A stretch of DNA of 42,290 bases from a virus, in the IMG/VR virus record IMGVR_UViG_3300048597_000637, positions 1 to 42,290 of that record. One strand, 5' to 3'. Each line of letters starts with the position of its first letter. The stretch's first letter is position 1. Made by a program: the position numbers and the translations under genes. Under the pieces are notes generated by a model. The model saw nothing but the letters and a program-made list of their open reading frames with translations, did no database searches and was not told the DNA's origin. Positions 1-6,580 of this stretch are shown piece after piece.

Positions 1-345
1 CTAGAGCTCGAATAGTTCGAGTTCGACGCGCGGCTTGGCGCGGTCGACATACTTCCGAACCCTGAGGTCCTCTAGCTGGCCATCGTCCTGCCACAGGATG
101 CCCTTGAGCGCGTCTAAGAGGCCTTTGATATTGTCGACATCCCGGTTGCGCTTGTCGGGCCAGTAGAGGGCTACATCGAGCCCCAGCGGGCCGCTGAGAG
201 GCTTCCCGCGGTACTGGGACCGGGCTTCCCAGCCCATGGCCTCCTTGTTCGCCCGAGCCTTCGGGGTGACGAAGTGGCCGCGGCTGGTGTGGCGGTAGAG
301 CGCGTTCGTGGAGACCGGCAGCGTCTTGAGGACGACCGCGATCAT
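1..345 (-). CDS. rusA: RusA-family Holliday junction resolvase
   Basis: A 114-residue protein of normal RusA length. RusA enzymes are dimeric, metal-dependent nucleases that cut four-way DNA junctions made during phage recombination and replication. The acidic core is visible: D69 and D71 in the stretch RNRDVDNIKGLLDAL, K74, D78, then D87/D88 in WQDDGQ, followed by the typical basic and Val-rich end. The ATG (343-345) overlaps the stop of the upstream gene as ATGA, so translation is probably coupled. It is the last gene of a leftward run with the replication protein and the RHH regulator. The stop codon occupies the first three bases of the window. Confidence 0.9.
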   Translation of the reverse strand: MIAVVLKTLPVSTNALYRHTSRGHFVTPKARANKEAMGWEARSQYRGKPLSGPLGLDVALYWPDKRNRDVDNIKGLLDALKGILWQDDGQLEDLRVRKYVDRAKPRVELELFEL

Positions 346-698
346 GCCTTCATTTTACCAGCAAGTCGCTTTGCCTCCGGGGAGCTGAGTGTCTTAGGCG
401 GCTCCTGACCACGCGCGAGATACATCGCGTTCTGCACCGTAAGCCGATGAGCTTCGACGGTTTCTTCCCCGATCTCGGCGTAGTCCTCGCTGGTGAGTTG
501 GTAGCCCTTGTTCCATCCCATGAGCCGGTGGAAGTCGGGGGTGATGGTGAGGATGGCATTGCCCGCGACCGAGCCCTCTTTGAAGACGGCGACCTGGCCC
601 GTTATCTGCGCCTTGAGCGCCTTCGGCAGTTCGTCTTCCGTGATGCTGATGTATGCGTCCTTGTCGTATCCGGTCTTCACCTTGAAGTATTTTTCCAT
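342..698 (-). CDS. conserved phage protein of unknown function (118 aa)
   Basis: The protein starts MEKYFKVKTGYDKDAYISI at the ATG at 696-698. A longer in-frame extension to 839 is the antisense shadow of the gene before it and looks unlike protein. The gene starts 3 nt after the stop of the replication protein and ends in an ATGA overlap with rusA, so it belongs to the same operon. It looks soluble, with an Ile/Thr/Val-rich beta-like N-terminal half and a helical, basic C-terminus ending AKRLAGKMKA. I recall similar proteins beside replication genes in uncultured phages but know no function. Confidence 0.8.
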   Translation of the reverse strand: MEKYFKVKTGYDKDAYISITEDELPKALKAQITGQVAVFKEGSVAGNAILTITPDFHRLMGWNKGYQLTSEDYAEIGEETVEAHRLTVQNAMYLARGQEPPKTLSSPEAKRLAGKMKA

Positions 699-700
699 AG

Positions 701-1402
701 CTATTCGGCTAGTCCGCGCCCGCGAGTAATCGCCCGTTCTTTGACCCGTTGAAGCCAACCGATGAGGCGGCGGCGTACATCGAAGGTGGGCTGCTGCTGC
801 CACCGAACCTTGGTGCCGGTGCCGTTCGGCTCCGTCCAATAGAGGGTGAACTTTTTGAGCTCGGAATCCAGGAGCGCGGCCGGGACTTTCTCCGCGAACT
901 CGCCATGGATGGTCTCGAATGTCTCTCCTCCTTCAAAGAAGGATTTTGCTTCTTGAGCGGGAGTGGGCGCGCTAGCGACCGTATTCTCCTTACCTAACCT
1001 AACCTTACCTAACCTAACCTCGGGTGCCAGCCGGTTGTCATTTGGTTGCCGGTTGGTTGCCAGCTCTGTGTAGGCACCATTTTCCTTTGTATCGAGCATC
1101 GCTTTTTCGTCGAGATACTGGGTCTCGTGATAGCGGTCGTTGCGGATGAGATTGTGGATGAGCCAATGCTTTATGACCACCACACCGCTCTCGAAAGAGA
1201 GGATGAAGCGCTTGGCAATGAGCACCTTTAAGTCGTCGTCGCCACCGTTCATCATCCGCAGTATCTTCTTGGGATTGCCGATGAACCCGTCGTCGTCAGC
1301 GCGCATGGCAAGATGGAAGTAGAGCAACTGCGAACTCTGCGGCATATCCAAAAAGGCGTCGCTGTCCACGATCTTCGGGCTGAACATTCGACGCTGCGAC
1401 AT
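701..1402 (-). CDS. phage replisome organiser / DnaD-like replication initiation protein
   Basis: A 233-residue protein. The first 110 residues (RRMFSPKIVDSDAFLDMP, then YFHLAMRADDDGFIGNP) match the N-terminal winged-helix module of phage replisome organisers and DnaD-like proteins, which bind the phage origin and recruit the host helicase. A linker follows with a repeated RLGKVRLGKE segment encoded by a tandem DNA repeat (990-1019). The C-terminal 80 residues are helical and basic (FDVRRRLIGWLQRVKERA). It begins 3 nt after the stop of the RHH gene. Family placement rests on the N-terminus and on the position next to rusA and DnaA boxes; the exact subfamily is not certain. Confidence 0.7.
   Translation of the reverse strand: MSQRRMFSPKIVDSDAFLDMPQSSQLLYFHLAMRADDDGFIGNPKKILRMMNGGDDDLKVLIAKRFILSFESGVVVIKHWLIHNLIRNDRYHETQYLDEKAMLDTKENGAYTELATNRQPNDNRLAPEVRLGKVRLGKENTVASAPTPAQEAKSFFEGGETFETIHGEFAEKVPAALLDSELKKFTLYWTEPNGTGTKVRWQQQPTFDVRRRLIGWLQRVKERAITRGRGLAE
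990..1019. repeat. two perfect 15-bp direct repeats inside the replication gene (iteron-like)
   Basis: TTACCTAACCTAACC occurs at 990-1004 and again at 1005-1019 with no mismatch. It is followed at about 1025-1062 by imperfect GGTTG/GCCGG repeats. The repeats sit in the linker-coding part of the replication gene. Lambda O and other phage initiators carry their origin iterons in this way, so this is a candidate origin. The alternative is a simple low-complexity linker. Confidence 0.6.
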
Positions 1403-1405
1403 ACG

Positions 1406-1552
1406 CTAGAGGTTAGCTACCAACTCGCGGACTATCGCGTTCATCTTCGTGCGGCGCTTGAACGCGAGGCGACGCAGCTTCTCGTAAGTCTTCAGGTCGA
1501 TGCGGATATGCGGATAAATGGTGCGCTTCTTTGGGTCGGATTTTGTTTTCAT
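1406..1552 (-). CDS. small ribbon-helix-helix DNA-binding protein (48 aa)
   Basis: Hand translation of the minus strand gives MKTKSDPKKRTIYPHIRID followed by LKTYEKLRRLAFKRRTKM and NAIVRELVANL. A short beta strand with alternating residues (HIRID), a first helix with KTYEKLRRLA, a turn, and a second helix NAIVRELVANL is the Arc/CopG/MetJ ribbon-helix-helix pattern at its usual minimal size. Such proteins are dimeric repressors. It is the first gene of the leftward replication operon and faces the rightward recombination operon, so it probably controls the divergent region 1553-1718. The gene lies inside a longer frame (1413-1757) that is not coding. Confidence 0.75.
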   Translation of the reverse strand: MKTKSDPKKRTIYPHIRIDLKTYEKLRRLAFKRRTKMNAIVRELVANL

Positions 1553-1718
1553 ATCCCCTAGGGTAGCACGCGGGAGTTATCCACATAGGCACTGTTAGAA
1601 GGACTTGTGGATAACCGTTGGCGAGGTATCCTATACCTATCCCCCGAGAGGGACTTACCAGCTCATCTCTCCTGCTCCCCGCGTTCTGATGAGCGCGCGG
1701 GGCAGGGGACAAAACCAA
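1553..1718. promoter_or_regulatory. divergent control region with two perfect DnaA boxes
   Basis: Between the RHH gene and the rightward operon there is no gene. TTATCCACA (1577-1585) and TGTGGATAA (1606-1614) are both perfect DnaA boxes. With one more base on each side they form a 10-bp inverted repeat with a 20-bp spacer. A rightward promoter is plausible: TTGTGG (1605-1610), 16 bp, TATCCT (1627-1632). The palindromes GGTAT-CCT-ATACC (1625-1637) and CCCTAGGG (1556-1563) could be operators for the RHH protein. The promoter and operator calls are inference. Confidence 0.6.
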
Positions 1719-2006
1719 ATGCCAAACTACAACTTTCCGTCGGGCGAAATTACTCACATCCCGTTCGATAGGCTCGGCAAGACGCCGTATCGCCGCCAGC
1801 GTGAGGACCGCGCGCTCCGAAACCGCATCATTTTCTGGGCGGTCACCATCGCGATCTTCGGCATCACCGCGACCATTATCAACAACAGCATCGGCGAGTC
1901 TGAACCGCGTCCGGTCATTAGCAGCAACGCGGATGTGTGCGCGAACCTTGATCGCTTCACGAATGGAAGCGACCCGATGTTCGTCGATTACTGCTCGGGC
2001 CTCTAA
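1719..2006 (+). CDS. small single-pass membrane protein
   Basis: The 95-residue reading from the ATG at 1719 is preferred over upstream in-frame starts because AGGGGAC lies just upstream and the earlier residues (CPAPR-like, Arg/Pro-rich) look non-coding. The N-terminal 45 residues are polar and Arg-rich (YRRQREDRALRNR). One transmembrane helix follows (IIFWAVTIAIFGITATII), then a short tail with two Cys. The positive-inside rule suggests N-in, C-out topology. First gene of the operon with recT. No family recognised; superinfection or membrane-anchor roles are possible but unsupported. Confidence 0.65.
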   Translation: MPNYNFPSGEITHIPFDRLGKTPYRRQREDRALRNRIIFWAVTIAIFGITATIINNSIGESEPRPVISSNADVCANLDRFTNGSDPMFVDYCSGL

Positions 2007-2017
2007 TTTCTCAGTTT

Positions 2018-2923
2018 ATGGAAAAGACAAACAAGCTGGTGCAGTTCAAGAGTGAGACGGACCTCAAGGTCGTCCTCGCGCAGCAGTACATGAAGCAGAT
2101 CGAGAACTTTTTCGGTGACCCGCAGCTGGCCCGTGAGTTCCTGAGCAATGTCGTCGCATCGGTCCAGCGCGTGCCGAAGCTGATGGAGTGCACACCGGAG
2201 ACGCTGCTCAATAGCTTCGTCACTATGGCATCGCTCAAGCTCATGCCGTCCGGCGTATCGGGCGAAGCGTTCGTGCTTCCTTACGCCAACAAGGGCGTGA
2301 TGGAAGCGCAGTTCCAGCTTGGGTATCAGGGGCTCGTCACGCTGTTCTATCGAGCAGGCGTCCGCTCCATCGTCGCGGAGATTGTCCGCAAGAATGATGA
2401 CTTTACCTATCTCAACGGCGAAGTGATGCACCGGCCGGATGTCTTCTCGGATGATCGCGGTGAAGCCATCGGCGCTTATGTCGTTGTCGAGCTCCAGTCA
2501 GGTGGCCGCATCACCAAGGTGATGAGCAAGACTGAGATAATGGCGATCGGGGAGAAGTTCTCCAAAAGCTACAAGAGCGATTTCAGCCCGTGGAAGAGCA
2601 ACGACCCGCAGCTGTGGATGTGGAAGAAAACCGTCCTCAAGCAGGCCGCCAAGCTCATCCCGAAGAACGAGACGATCTACCGGGCTATCGCAGAGGACAA
2701 CAAGGACAGCGTCATCCCGGAGCGCGCATCCACCGGCCTTGAGCTTGCGCCAGTCGCGGTAGAGCTCGATGCGCTTCGGAAGAGTCTCCGGGAATGCCAC
2801 ACAAAGGCAGATTTGGAGCGCGTCTGGGCCGACATGCCAGGCGATGCCCGAAAGGCCCTCAAGGAAGATATGGAAGCCGTGAAGGCCATGATTGTCAGCG
2901 AGGCTAGCTCTGAAAAGGTATGA
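2018..2923 (+). CDS. recT: RecT-family single-strand annealing protein
   Basis: A 301-residue protein with the RecT core: NVVASVQRVPKLMECTPETL, LMPSGVSGEAFVLPYANKG, then QFQLGYQGLVTLFYRAG and the C-terminal KTVLKQAAKLIPKNE. RecT annealases coat single strands made by the partner exonuclease and pair them with a homologous strand during phage recombination. The partner exonuclease is encoded two genes downstream (3144-3932), giving the classic exonuclease plus annealase pair. The stop overlaps the next ATG. The C-terminal 60 residues are acidic and helical, as in other members that dock onto SSB or the exonuclease. Confidence 0.95.
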   Translation: MEKTNKLVQFKSETDLKVVLAQQYMKQIENFFGDPQLAREFLSNVVASVQRVPKLMECTPETLLNSFVTMASLKLMPSGVSGEAFVLPYANKGVMEAQFQLGYQGLVTLFYRAGVRSIVAEIVRKNDDFTYLNGEVMHRPDVFSDDRGEAIGAYVVVELQSGGRITKVMSKTEIMAIGEKFSKSYKSDFSPWKSNDPQLWMWKKTVLKQAAKLIPKNETIYRAIAEDNKDSVIPERASTGLELAPVAVELDALRKSLRECHTKADLERVWADMPGDARKALKEDMEAVKAMIVSEASSEKV

Positions 2924-3147
2924 GGATAGCCGAAATACTCAGTCAGAATCGTCGCGACTTCACCGCTACCGTTGAGTGCGAGGGATGCGGAGCACAGGAG
3001 AAGCTGACCAGCGGATACGATGACCGCTATTTCCACGACACGGTCATGCCCGCGATGAAGTGTGCCGGATGTGGGAAGTCTAGGCAGGAGCTTGGTTTAA
3101 CAGGGGACCATGTTGAAACCAGGTACCCTGACGGCATCCAGGTATGA
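2920..3147 (+). CDS. small zinc-ribbon protein between recT and exonuclease
   Basis: 75 residues with two CxxC knuckles (CEGCG near residue 20, CAGCGKS near residue 48), so it most likely binds one zinc. The motif NRRDFTATVECEGC resembles small zinc proteins of phage recombination operons. It overlaps recT (ATGA) and the exonuclease start. It is probably co-translated with both and could be an accessory to them. The function is unknown. Confidence 0.8.
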   Translation: MRIAEILSQNRRDFTATVECEGCGAQEKLTSGYDDRYFHDTVMPAMKCAGCGKSRQELGLTGDHVETRYPDGIQV

Positions 3148-3932
3148 GGGTCGTCCAGTACGAGACCCGCGAAGCCTGGCTGAACGCGCGTCTCGGCAAG
3201 ATCACCGGCTCCGCCCTCAAGGATGTTGTGAACCTGCGCGACGGCGATACGAAAGCTGGTGTGTGGGCCACTGCTGCTGAGAGCATTATTGGCTCCGCCG
3301 CTATAGCTGAAAACGAGTTGACCAGTGCGCAGACTATGGAACGCGGTCATGTGCTCGAACCTGATGCGGTGCGCCGCTTCGAGAAGGAGACCGGCAAGAA
3401 GGTGAAGCGCGGCTTCCTTCTCTGGGAGCGCGAGGACGATAGCCGCATGGCGGTCTCGCCGGATGGGATGATCGGGAAGACTGAGGCGATAGAGGTGAAG
3501 TGCCTCCTGTCGCCTAAGCACGCTGAGGCGCTCTACAGCCGGGCCATCCCAAAGAACACGGGCGGCTATTATGAGCAGGTGCTCCAGTACTTCATCGTGA
3601 ACGAAGGGCTGAAGACGCTCTACTACGCCTTCTACCATCCCGATTTCCCGGCCGGTCTCGACTTCTTCTTCCTGACTTTCACGCGCAAGGAGCTCGCGAA
3701 GGACATCGAGAAGTACTTAGTGGCTGAACGCGAAGCCGTCGCGAAGGTGCGGGAGATTGTGAACCACCTGACGCTCTACAGCCCTGACGAAGTGCGCAAG
3801 GTTGAAGCGGCGAAGGCAGAGCTGCTCGCGGGTGCGCAGGGGGCGCATAGCGAAGCAGTGGCAGCCATCAGCCAAACGATTACCAAGAAGGCATCGAAGA
3901 GCCGCGTTACCTCTAAATCCGACCCGATATGA
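3144..3932 (+). CDS. YqaJ/lambda-type 5'-3' exonuclease
   Basis: 262 residues. The PD-(D/E)xK nuclease core is readable: E72 in RGHVLEPDAV, D107 in MAVSPDGMIG, E117 and K119 in AIEVKC, and Q145 in the YYEQVLQYF helix. These match the YqaJ/lambda Red alpha recombinase family, which resects double-strand ends to give 3' single strands for RecT. The N-terminal REAWLNARLGKITGSAL is also typical. The gene overlaps both neighbours by four bases. The C-terminal 50 residues are a helical Ala/Lys-rich extension that may touch RecT. Confidence 0.92.
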   Translation: MRVVQYETREAWLNARLGKITGSALKDVVNLRDGDTKAGVWATAAESIIGSAAIAENELTSAQTMERGHVLEPDAVRRFEKETGKKVKRGFLLWEREDDSRMAVSPDGMIGKTEAIEVKCLLSPKHAEALYSRAIPKNTGGYYEQVLQYFIVNEGLKTLYYAFYHPDFPAGLDFFFLTFTRKELAKDIEKYLVAEREAVAKVREIVNHLTLYSPDEVRKVEAAKAELLAGAQGAHSEAVAAISQTITKKASKSRVTSKSDPI

Positions 3933-4243
3933 AGAAGGAATCGATACTCGCGAAGGGCTTCTTCTGTGAGAACCCGCGCGAAGGTGCGCCGGACTATGTG
4001 CTCGCCAAAATCAGTATCAAGGTACCAGACGCCATCGCGTTCCTGAATGAGCACGCGAACGCGAGCGGCTATGTGAACCTGGACCTGTTGGATGGGCTCA
4101 AGGGCAAGCCGTACCTGAAGCTGAACGACTGGAAGCCATCGGGTACAGCAAGGCGTGAGGAGACCGCGCCTGAGGTTTCGGGATACCCTGATCCGGCTGA
4201 AGATGAGCTCCAGGACATCAACCCGGAGGATATACCTTTCTAG
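3929..4243 (+). CDS. SSB-like or SSB-mimic protein with acidic DIPF tail
   Basis: 104 residues. The first 70 look like a compact beta-rich fold (DYVLAKISIKVPDAIAFL, GYVNLDLLDG). The end is acidic and closes with NPEDIPF, very close to the SSB C-terminal tip (DDDIPF) that recruits repair and replication enzymes. Last gene of the RecT operon, directly followed by a terminator. It may be the phage's own single-strand binding protein or a small protein that borrows the SSB tip. I do not see a clear full OB-fold signature, so the SSB call is an inference from the tip and context. Confidence 0.65.
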   Translation: MKKESILAKGFFCENPREGAPDYVLAKISIKVPDAIAFLNEHANASGYVNLDLLDGLKGKPYLKLNDWKPSGTARREETAPEVSGYPDPAEDELQDINPEDIPF

Positions 4244-4271
4244 CCATCCGAACAGTCTGTTTTGAGGAACG

Positions 4272-4304
4272 GGAACCGCCGAAAATGGCGGTTCCTTCTT
4301 TTTG
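4272..4304 (+). terminator. rho-independent terminator of the recombination operon
   Basis: GGAACCGCC (4272-4280), loop GAAAAT, GGCGGTTCC (4287-4295), followed by TTCTTTTT. The perfect 9-bp GC-rich stem with a U tract ends the rightward operon. Confidence 0.9.
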
Positions 4305-4352
4305 CAACCCTAGAGCTTGATTCTCGGGTGAGGCTCCCCACCTCGTATAGCG

Positions 4353-4367
4353 GTTCCGCTACGGAAC
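4353..4367. repeat. short perfect hairpin GTTCCG-CTA-CGGAAC upstream of the TIR gene
   Basis: Six-base inverted repeat with a three-base loop, 30 bp before the TIR start codon, in the 152-bp gap that must contain the TIR promoter. It could be an operator or a leader hairpin. I see no convincing -35/-10 pair around it. Confidence 0.4.
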
Positions 4368-4396
4368 ATGGAACTTGTCTGACTTGAGGGGGCCGC

Positions 4397-5143
4397 ATGG
4401 CCAGATGTACAGCGCCAGTTAGGGGTCATATACGAGGCGGCGGTGCGGACTGCCCAGCGTGCAGTAGCCGCTATGGCAGGGGAGGGTACGGCTTCTCCCG
4501 GCCCTCGTACGAGTCGTACCCGACGTATTCTGCCCCCTCGTCCTCGTCCTACGGGTCTTCGGGCGGAGGCGGCCGCAGCAGCGGTGGTGGGAGCCGGACG
4601 GTGAAGCCGCGCTGGTCCGGGATGGGCTCGTCTCAGCTCTATACGCCGGCGGAAGTCGAGTCCCTCACGCCCGTCCGCGAGACTGTTGAGGCGCGGGCGA
4701 AGGTGCCCGAACTCAAGCAGCTATTCCTCTGCCATGCGTGGGATGACCGCCAAGGATCGGCCAAGGTGCTTTACGATCTCCTTATCGCGCGCAAGGTCTC
4801 AGTGTGGTTCAGCGAAGCCGACATCGCCCTCGGGGAGCCCTTCATGCGCGCAATTGATAGGGGGTTGGCGGCGTCGCGTATTGGCATCGTGCTGGTGACA
4901 CCGGCGCTTCTCAAGCGGCTCCCAGGGCAAGGGGTTGCGGACAAAGAGCTTTCCGTTCTTCTGCAAAACAACCAGCTCATTCCCATCGTGCATGACACGA
5001 CCTACGACGCGCTTCGCCAAGTCAGCCCGATGCTCGCATCGCGGAACGGCCTGGCGACGGCGGATATGTCTATGGCGGATGTTGCGGCCAAACTCGCTGA
5101 GCTCGTCACCACTCTCAGTGACACGTTGCAACAGGCTGCGTGA
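4397..5143 (+). CDS. TIR-domain protein with N-terminal zinc motif (cargo gene)
   Basis: 248 residues. An N-terminal C4-H11-C19-C22 cluster (CTAPVRGH, CPAC) probably binds zinc. Residues 30-75 are a Gly/Ser/Tyr-rich flexible linker. Residues 107-238 are a TIR fold: LFLCHAWDDRQG (strand A), VSVWFSEADIALGEP (strand B and BB loop), SRIGIVLVTPALL (strand C/D) and QLIPIVHDTTYDALRQVSP. Many bacterial TIRs cleave NAD+ or make cyclic-ADPR signals in phage defence. E140 or E147 near the BB loop may be catalytic, but I cannot assign this with confidence. Start chosen for GAGGGGG just upstream. The gene stands alone between terminators, the normal place for a lysogenic cargo gene. Confidence 0.85.
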   Translation: MARCTAPVRGHIRGGGADCPACSSRYGRGGYGFSRPSYESYPTYSAPSSSSYGSSGGGGRSSGGGSRTVKPRWSGMGSSQLYTPAEVESLTPVRETVEARAKVPELKQLFLCHAWDDRQGSAKVLYDLLIARKVSVWFSEADIALGEPFMRAIDRGLAASRIGIVLVTPALLKRLPGQGVADKELSVLLQNNQLIPIVHDTTYDALRQVSPMLASRNGLATADMSMADVAAKLAELVTTLSDTLQQAA

Positions 5144-5311
5144 TACGCTGAATGTGGTGCACTCTCAAACGGGTCAGCGATTTTCTAGAGACTCCAGCTC
5201 ACGCGTGACGCATTCCACGGCGTAAGGCCGTCGAGGTCGTGCGAGGTAGGTGCTATTGTTTTATGTAAGCCTGCCGGCCGGGGACATGCCCCGACGCCCG
5301 CCGCTTCGATG

Positions 5312-5329
5312 AACCGCCTTCAGGCGGTT
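5312..5329 (+). terminator. hairpin terminator facing the TIR gene
   Basis: AACCGCC, loop TTCA, GGCGGTT then TCGTCG. The stem is strong and could work for rightward transcripts arriving from the TIR gene, although the U tract is short. Confidence 0.6.
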
Positions 5330-5343
5330 TCGTCGTAAAGAAA

Positions 5344-5361
5344 GCTCCCCGAAAGGGGAGC
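5344..5361 (-). terminator. terminator of the leftward late operon
   Basis: GCTCCCC-GAAA-GGGGAGC, a perfect 7-bp stem with a stable GNRA-like loop. Read leftward it is followed by TTTCTTTACG. It lies about 90 bp past the last late gene. Confidence 0.8.
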
Positions 5362-5452
5362 CAGTAGGGAGAGGCACGGCGGGGTACTCGAAACCCCTCA
5401 CTTCCTGCGACTGCGGGGATAGGTCGGAAAGTGCCTCCTGGGGCCGTGTTCA

Positions 5453-5710
5453 TTAGCGCCATTCCACGAGAGCGAATTGAAGCTCTGTGAAGCGGTCGCG
5501 GTGTCGGCGCCATTCGCGCATGAGGGCCGTGGTGCGGCCTTCTATCCAGGCGTCGAGGCACTGGATGGTGTGTCTGACGGCGATCATGGAATCCCCGTCG
5601 CGCTTCATGACGATCAGCTTGAAGTAGTCGGTAGCCGAGAGGTCGTTGGACTGCATGTCCTCACGCAGTTCTGCGAAGCCCTCGTTAGTGACGAAGACGG
5701 CGTCTGACAT
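5453..5710 (-). CDS. unknown late protein, helical (85 aa)
   Basis: Starts MSDAVFVTNEGFAELREDM at the ATG at 5708-5710, with GGAGG five bases upstream. Mostly helical and charged, with a C-terminal half rich in Arg and Trp (MREWRRHRDRFTELQ). Last gene of the late operon, after holin and endolysin, so a lysis or virion-associated role is possible. No family recognised. Confidence 0.65.
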   Translation of the reverse strand: MSDAVFVTNEGFAELREDMQSNDLSATDYFKLIVMKRDGDSMIAVRHTIQCLDAWIEGRTTALMREWRRHRDRFTELQFALVEWR

Positions 5711-5770
5711 TTTTCCCTCCAAGGTACTCCTGGAAGGAATTATGAGGCGTGGGTGAAGCCGGCCCCGGAC

Positions 5771-5968
5771 TTATCCCCTGTTCGTGCGCGCGCCGAGGAT
5801 GGTGACGCCGCCGTGTAGATAGCGCTCGCGCCAGACCCAAAGAGCGGACCCTATGAGGACGACGGCCTGCACTAGCTCGGTGAGCTTCTCAGAGTCGAAC
5901 TCGATGCCGAAAAGAGGAAGGACAGTGGCGATAATGCTGACGGCTGCTGCGGTGATGGTGGTGCTCAT
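5771..5968 (-). CDS. holin-like small membrane protein
   Basis: 65 residues, MSTTITAAAVSIIATVLPLF then a short amphipathic loop and a second hydrophobic stretch (LVQAVVLIGSALWVW), followed by a charged tail RERYLHGG. The two short membrane segments and the position right after the endolysin fit a holin, which opens the inner membrane to release the lysin. Size and topology support this; sequence homology to a named family is not claimed. Confidence 0.65.
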   Translation of the reverse strand: MSTTITAAAVSIIATVLPLFGIEFDSEKLTELVQAVVLIGSALWVWRERYLHGGVTILGARTNRG

Positions 5969-6019
5969 GCCCCCAGTTTACCGCCTGGCTATCCCCACCT
6001 GGGGAGTGCGTGTGGATAG

Positions 6020-6580
6020 CTAGCGCGGCCTGAAGTAGGCGATGGGGAAGCCGCCTCTCACGCCGTAGTAGGATAGCCAGCTTTCGTGCGAATAGTTTGC
6101 CTCCCATTTCCCTGTTCGGCTGTCGTTGCTCATCCAGTCCTTGAAGCCGACGATGCCGGTGTGTCCGTTCTTGATGCGTCCGTTGCCTAAACCGGTCGGG
6201 CTGACCACGATGTCACCGGGTAGAGGCTCGTCCACCTCCATGAAGTCAGGATGCTCCTGTAAGGCCTTGTAGAGGGCGTAGGTGGACAGGAAGGGCGTGA
6301 GGTGCCCGCTGATGTACCGACCGCAAAACGCCTTGTAAACGCCCTCCAAGCTCTCCACACAGCCCACCTCGTCGTCTGCTCGATCCTCTGGGCTCATCTC
6401 TCGGCCGATGGACGCCTTAGACACATCGTAGAGCCGTTCACGGGCGCTCTTGACCGGTTCGCTCTCTGGGACGGTGGGAGGGACTGTAGGCATAGGTTCG
6501 GGGAGTGTCGGGGCTGTAACGGGCTCCTGTGGCCTCCAGAATGCTCTCAGGAAGTCGACTAACGTGCGAAGCCAATCCAT
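6020..6580 (-). CDS. endolysin-like Cys/His peptidoglycan hydrolase (CHAP/NlpC type)
   Basis: 186 residues from the ATG at 6578-6580; an alternative ATG at 6605-6607 adds nine residues and neither has a strong ribosome site. Residues 1-16 form an amphipathic or membrane-anchor helix (WLRTLVDFLRAFW), followed by a Pro-rich linker (20-43) and a catalytic domain. C74 (DEVGCVESL), H140 (KNGHTGIVGF) and N162 in WEANYSH are a likely Cys-His-polar triad; PGDIVVSP before the His is typical of CHAP/NlpC enzymes. Its position next to a holin-like gene supports cell lysis. The N-terminal anchor may make it a signal-arrest type lysin. Confidence 0.7.
   Translation of the reverse strand: MDWLRTLVDFLRAFWRPQEPVTAPTLPEPMPTVPPTVPESEPVKSARERLYDVSKASIGREMSPEDRADDEVGCVESLEGVYKAFCGRYISGHLTPFLSTYALYKALQEHPDFMEVDEPLPGDIVVSPTGLGNGRIKNGHTGIVGFKDWMSNDSRTGKWEANYSHESWLSYYGVRGGFPIAYFRPR

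Larger units (their letters stand above)
5144..5452. other. 309-bp convergent intergenic region with terminators
   Basis: The rightward TIR gene and the leftward late operon end facing this gap. It holds two strong hairpins (annotated separately) and a weaker CGGGG-ACAT-CCCCG-type repeat near 5278-5293. I see no coding frame with credible composition. A leftward frame through it (5253-5561) would read through both terminators and is rejected. Confidence 0.7.

Noticed and set aside
1413-1757. Leftward 114-residue frame over the regulatory region
   Set aside because: Crosses the DnaA boxes and the start of the opposite operon; the other frame encodes a proper ribbon-helix-helix protein.
3027-3638. 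Leftward 203-residue frame
   Set aside because: Antisense to the exonuclease gene, which has clear catalytic motifs.
5253-5561. Leftward 102-residue frame in the convergent gap
   Set aside because: Would be translated through two terminators and has shadow-like Arg/Pro composition.
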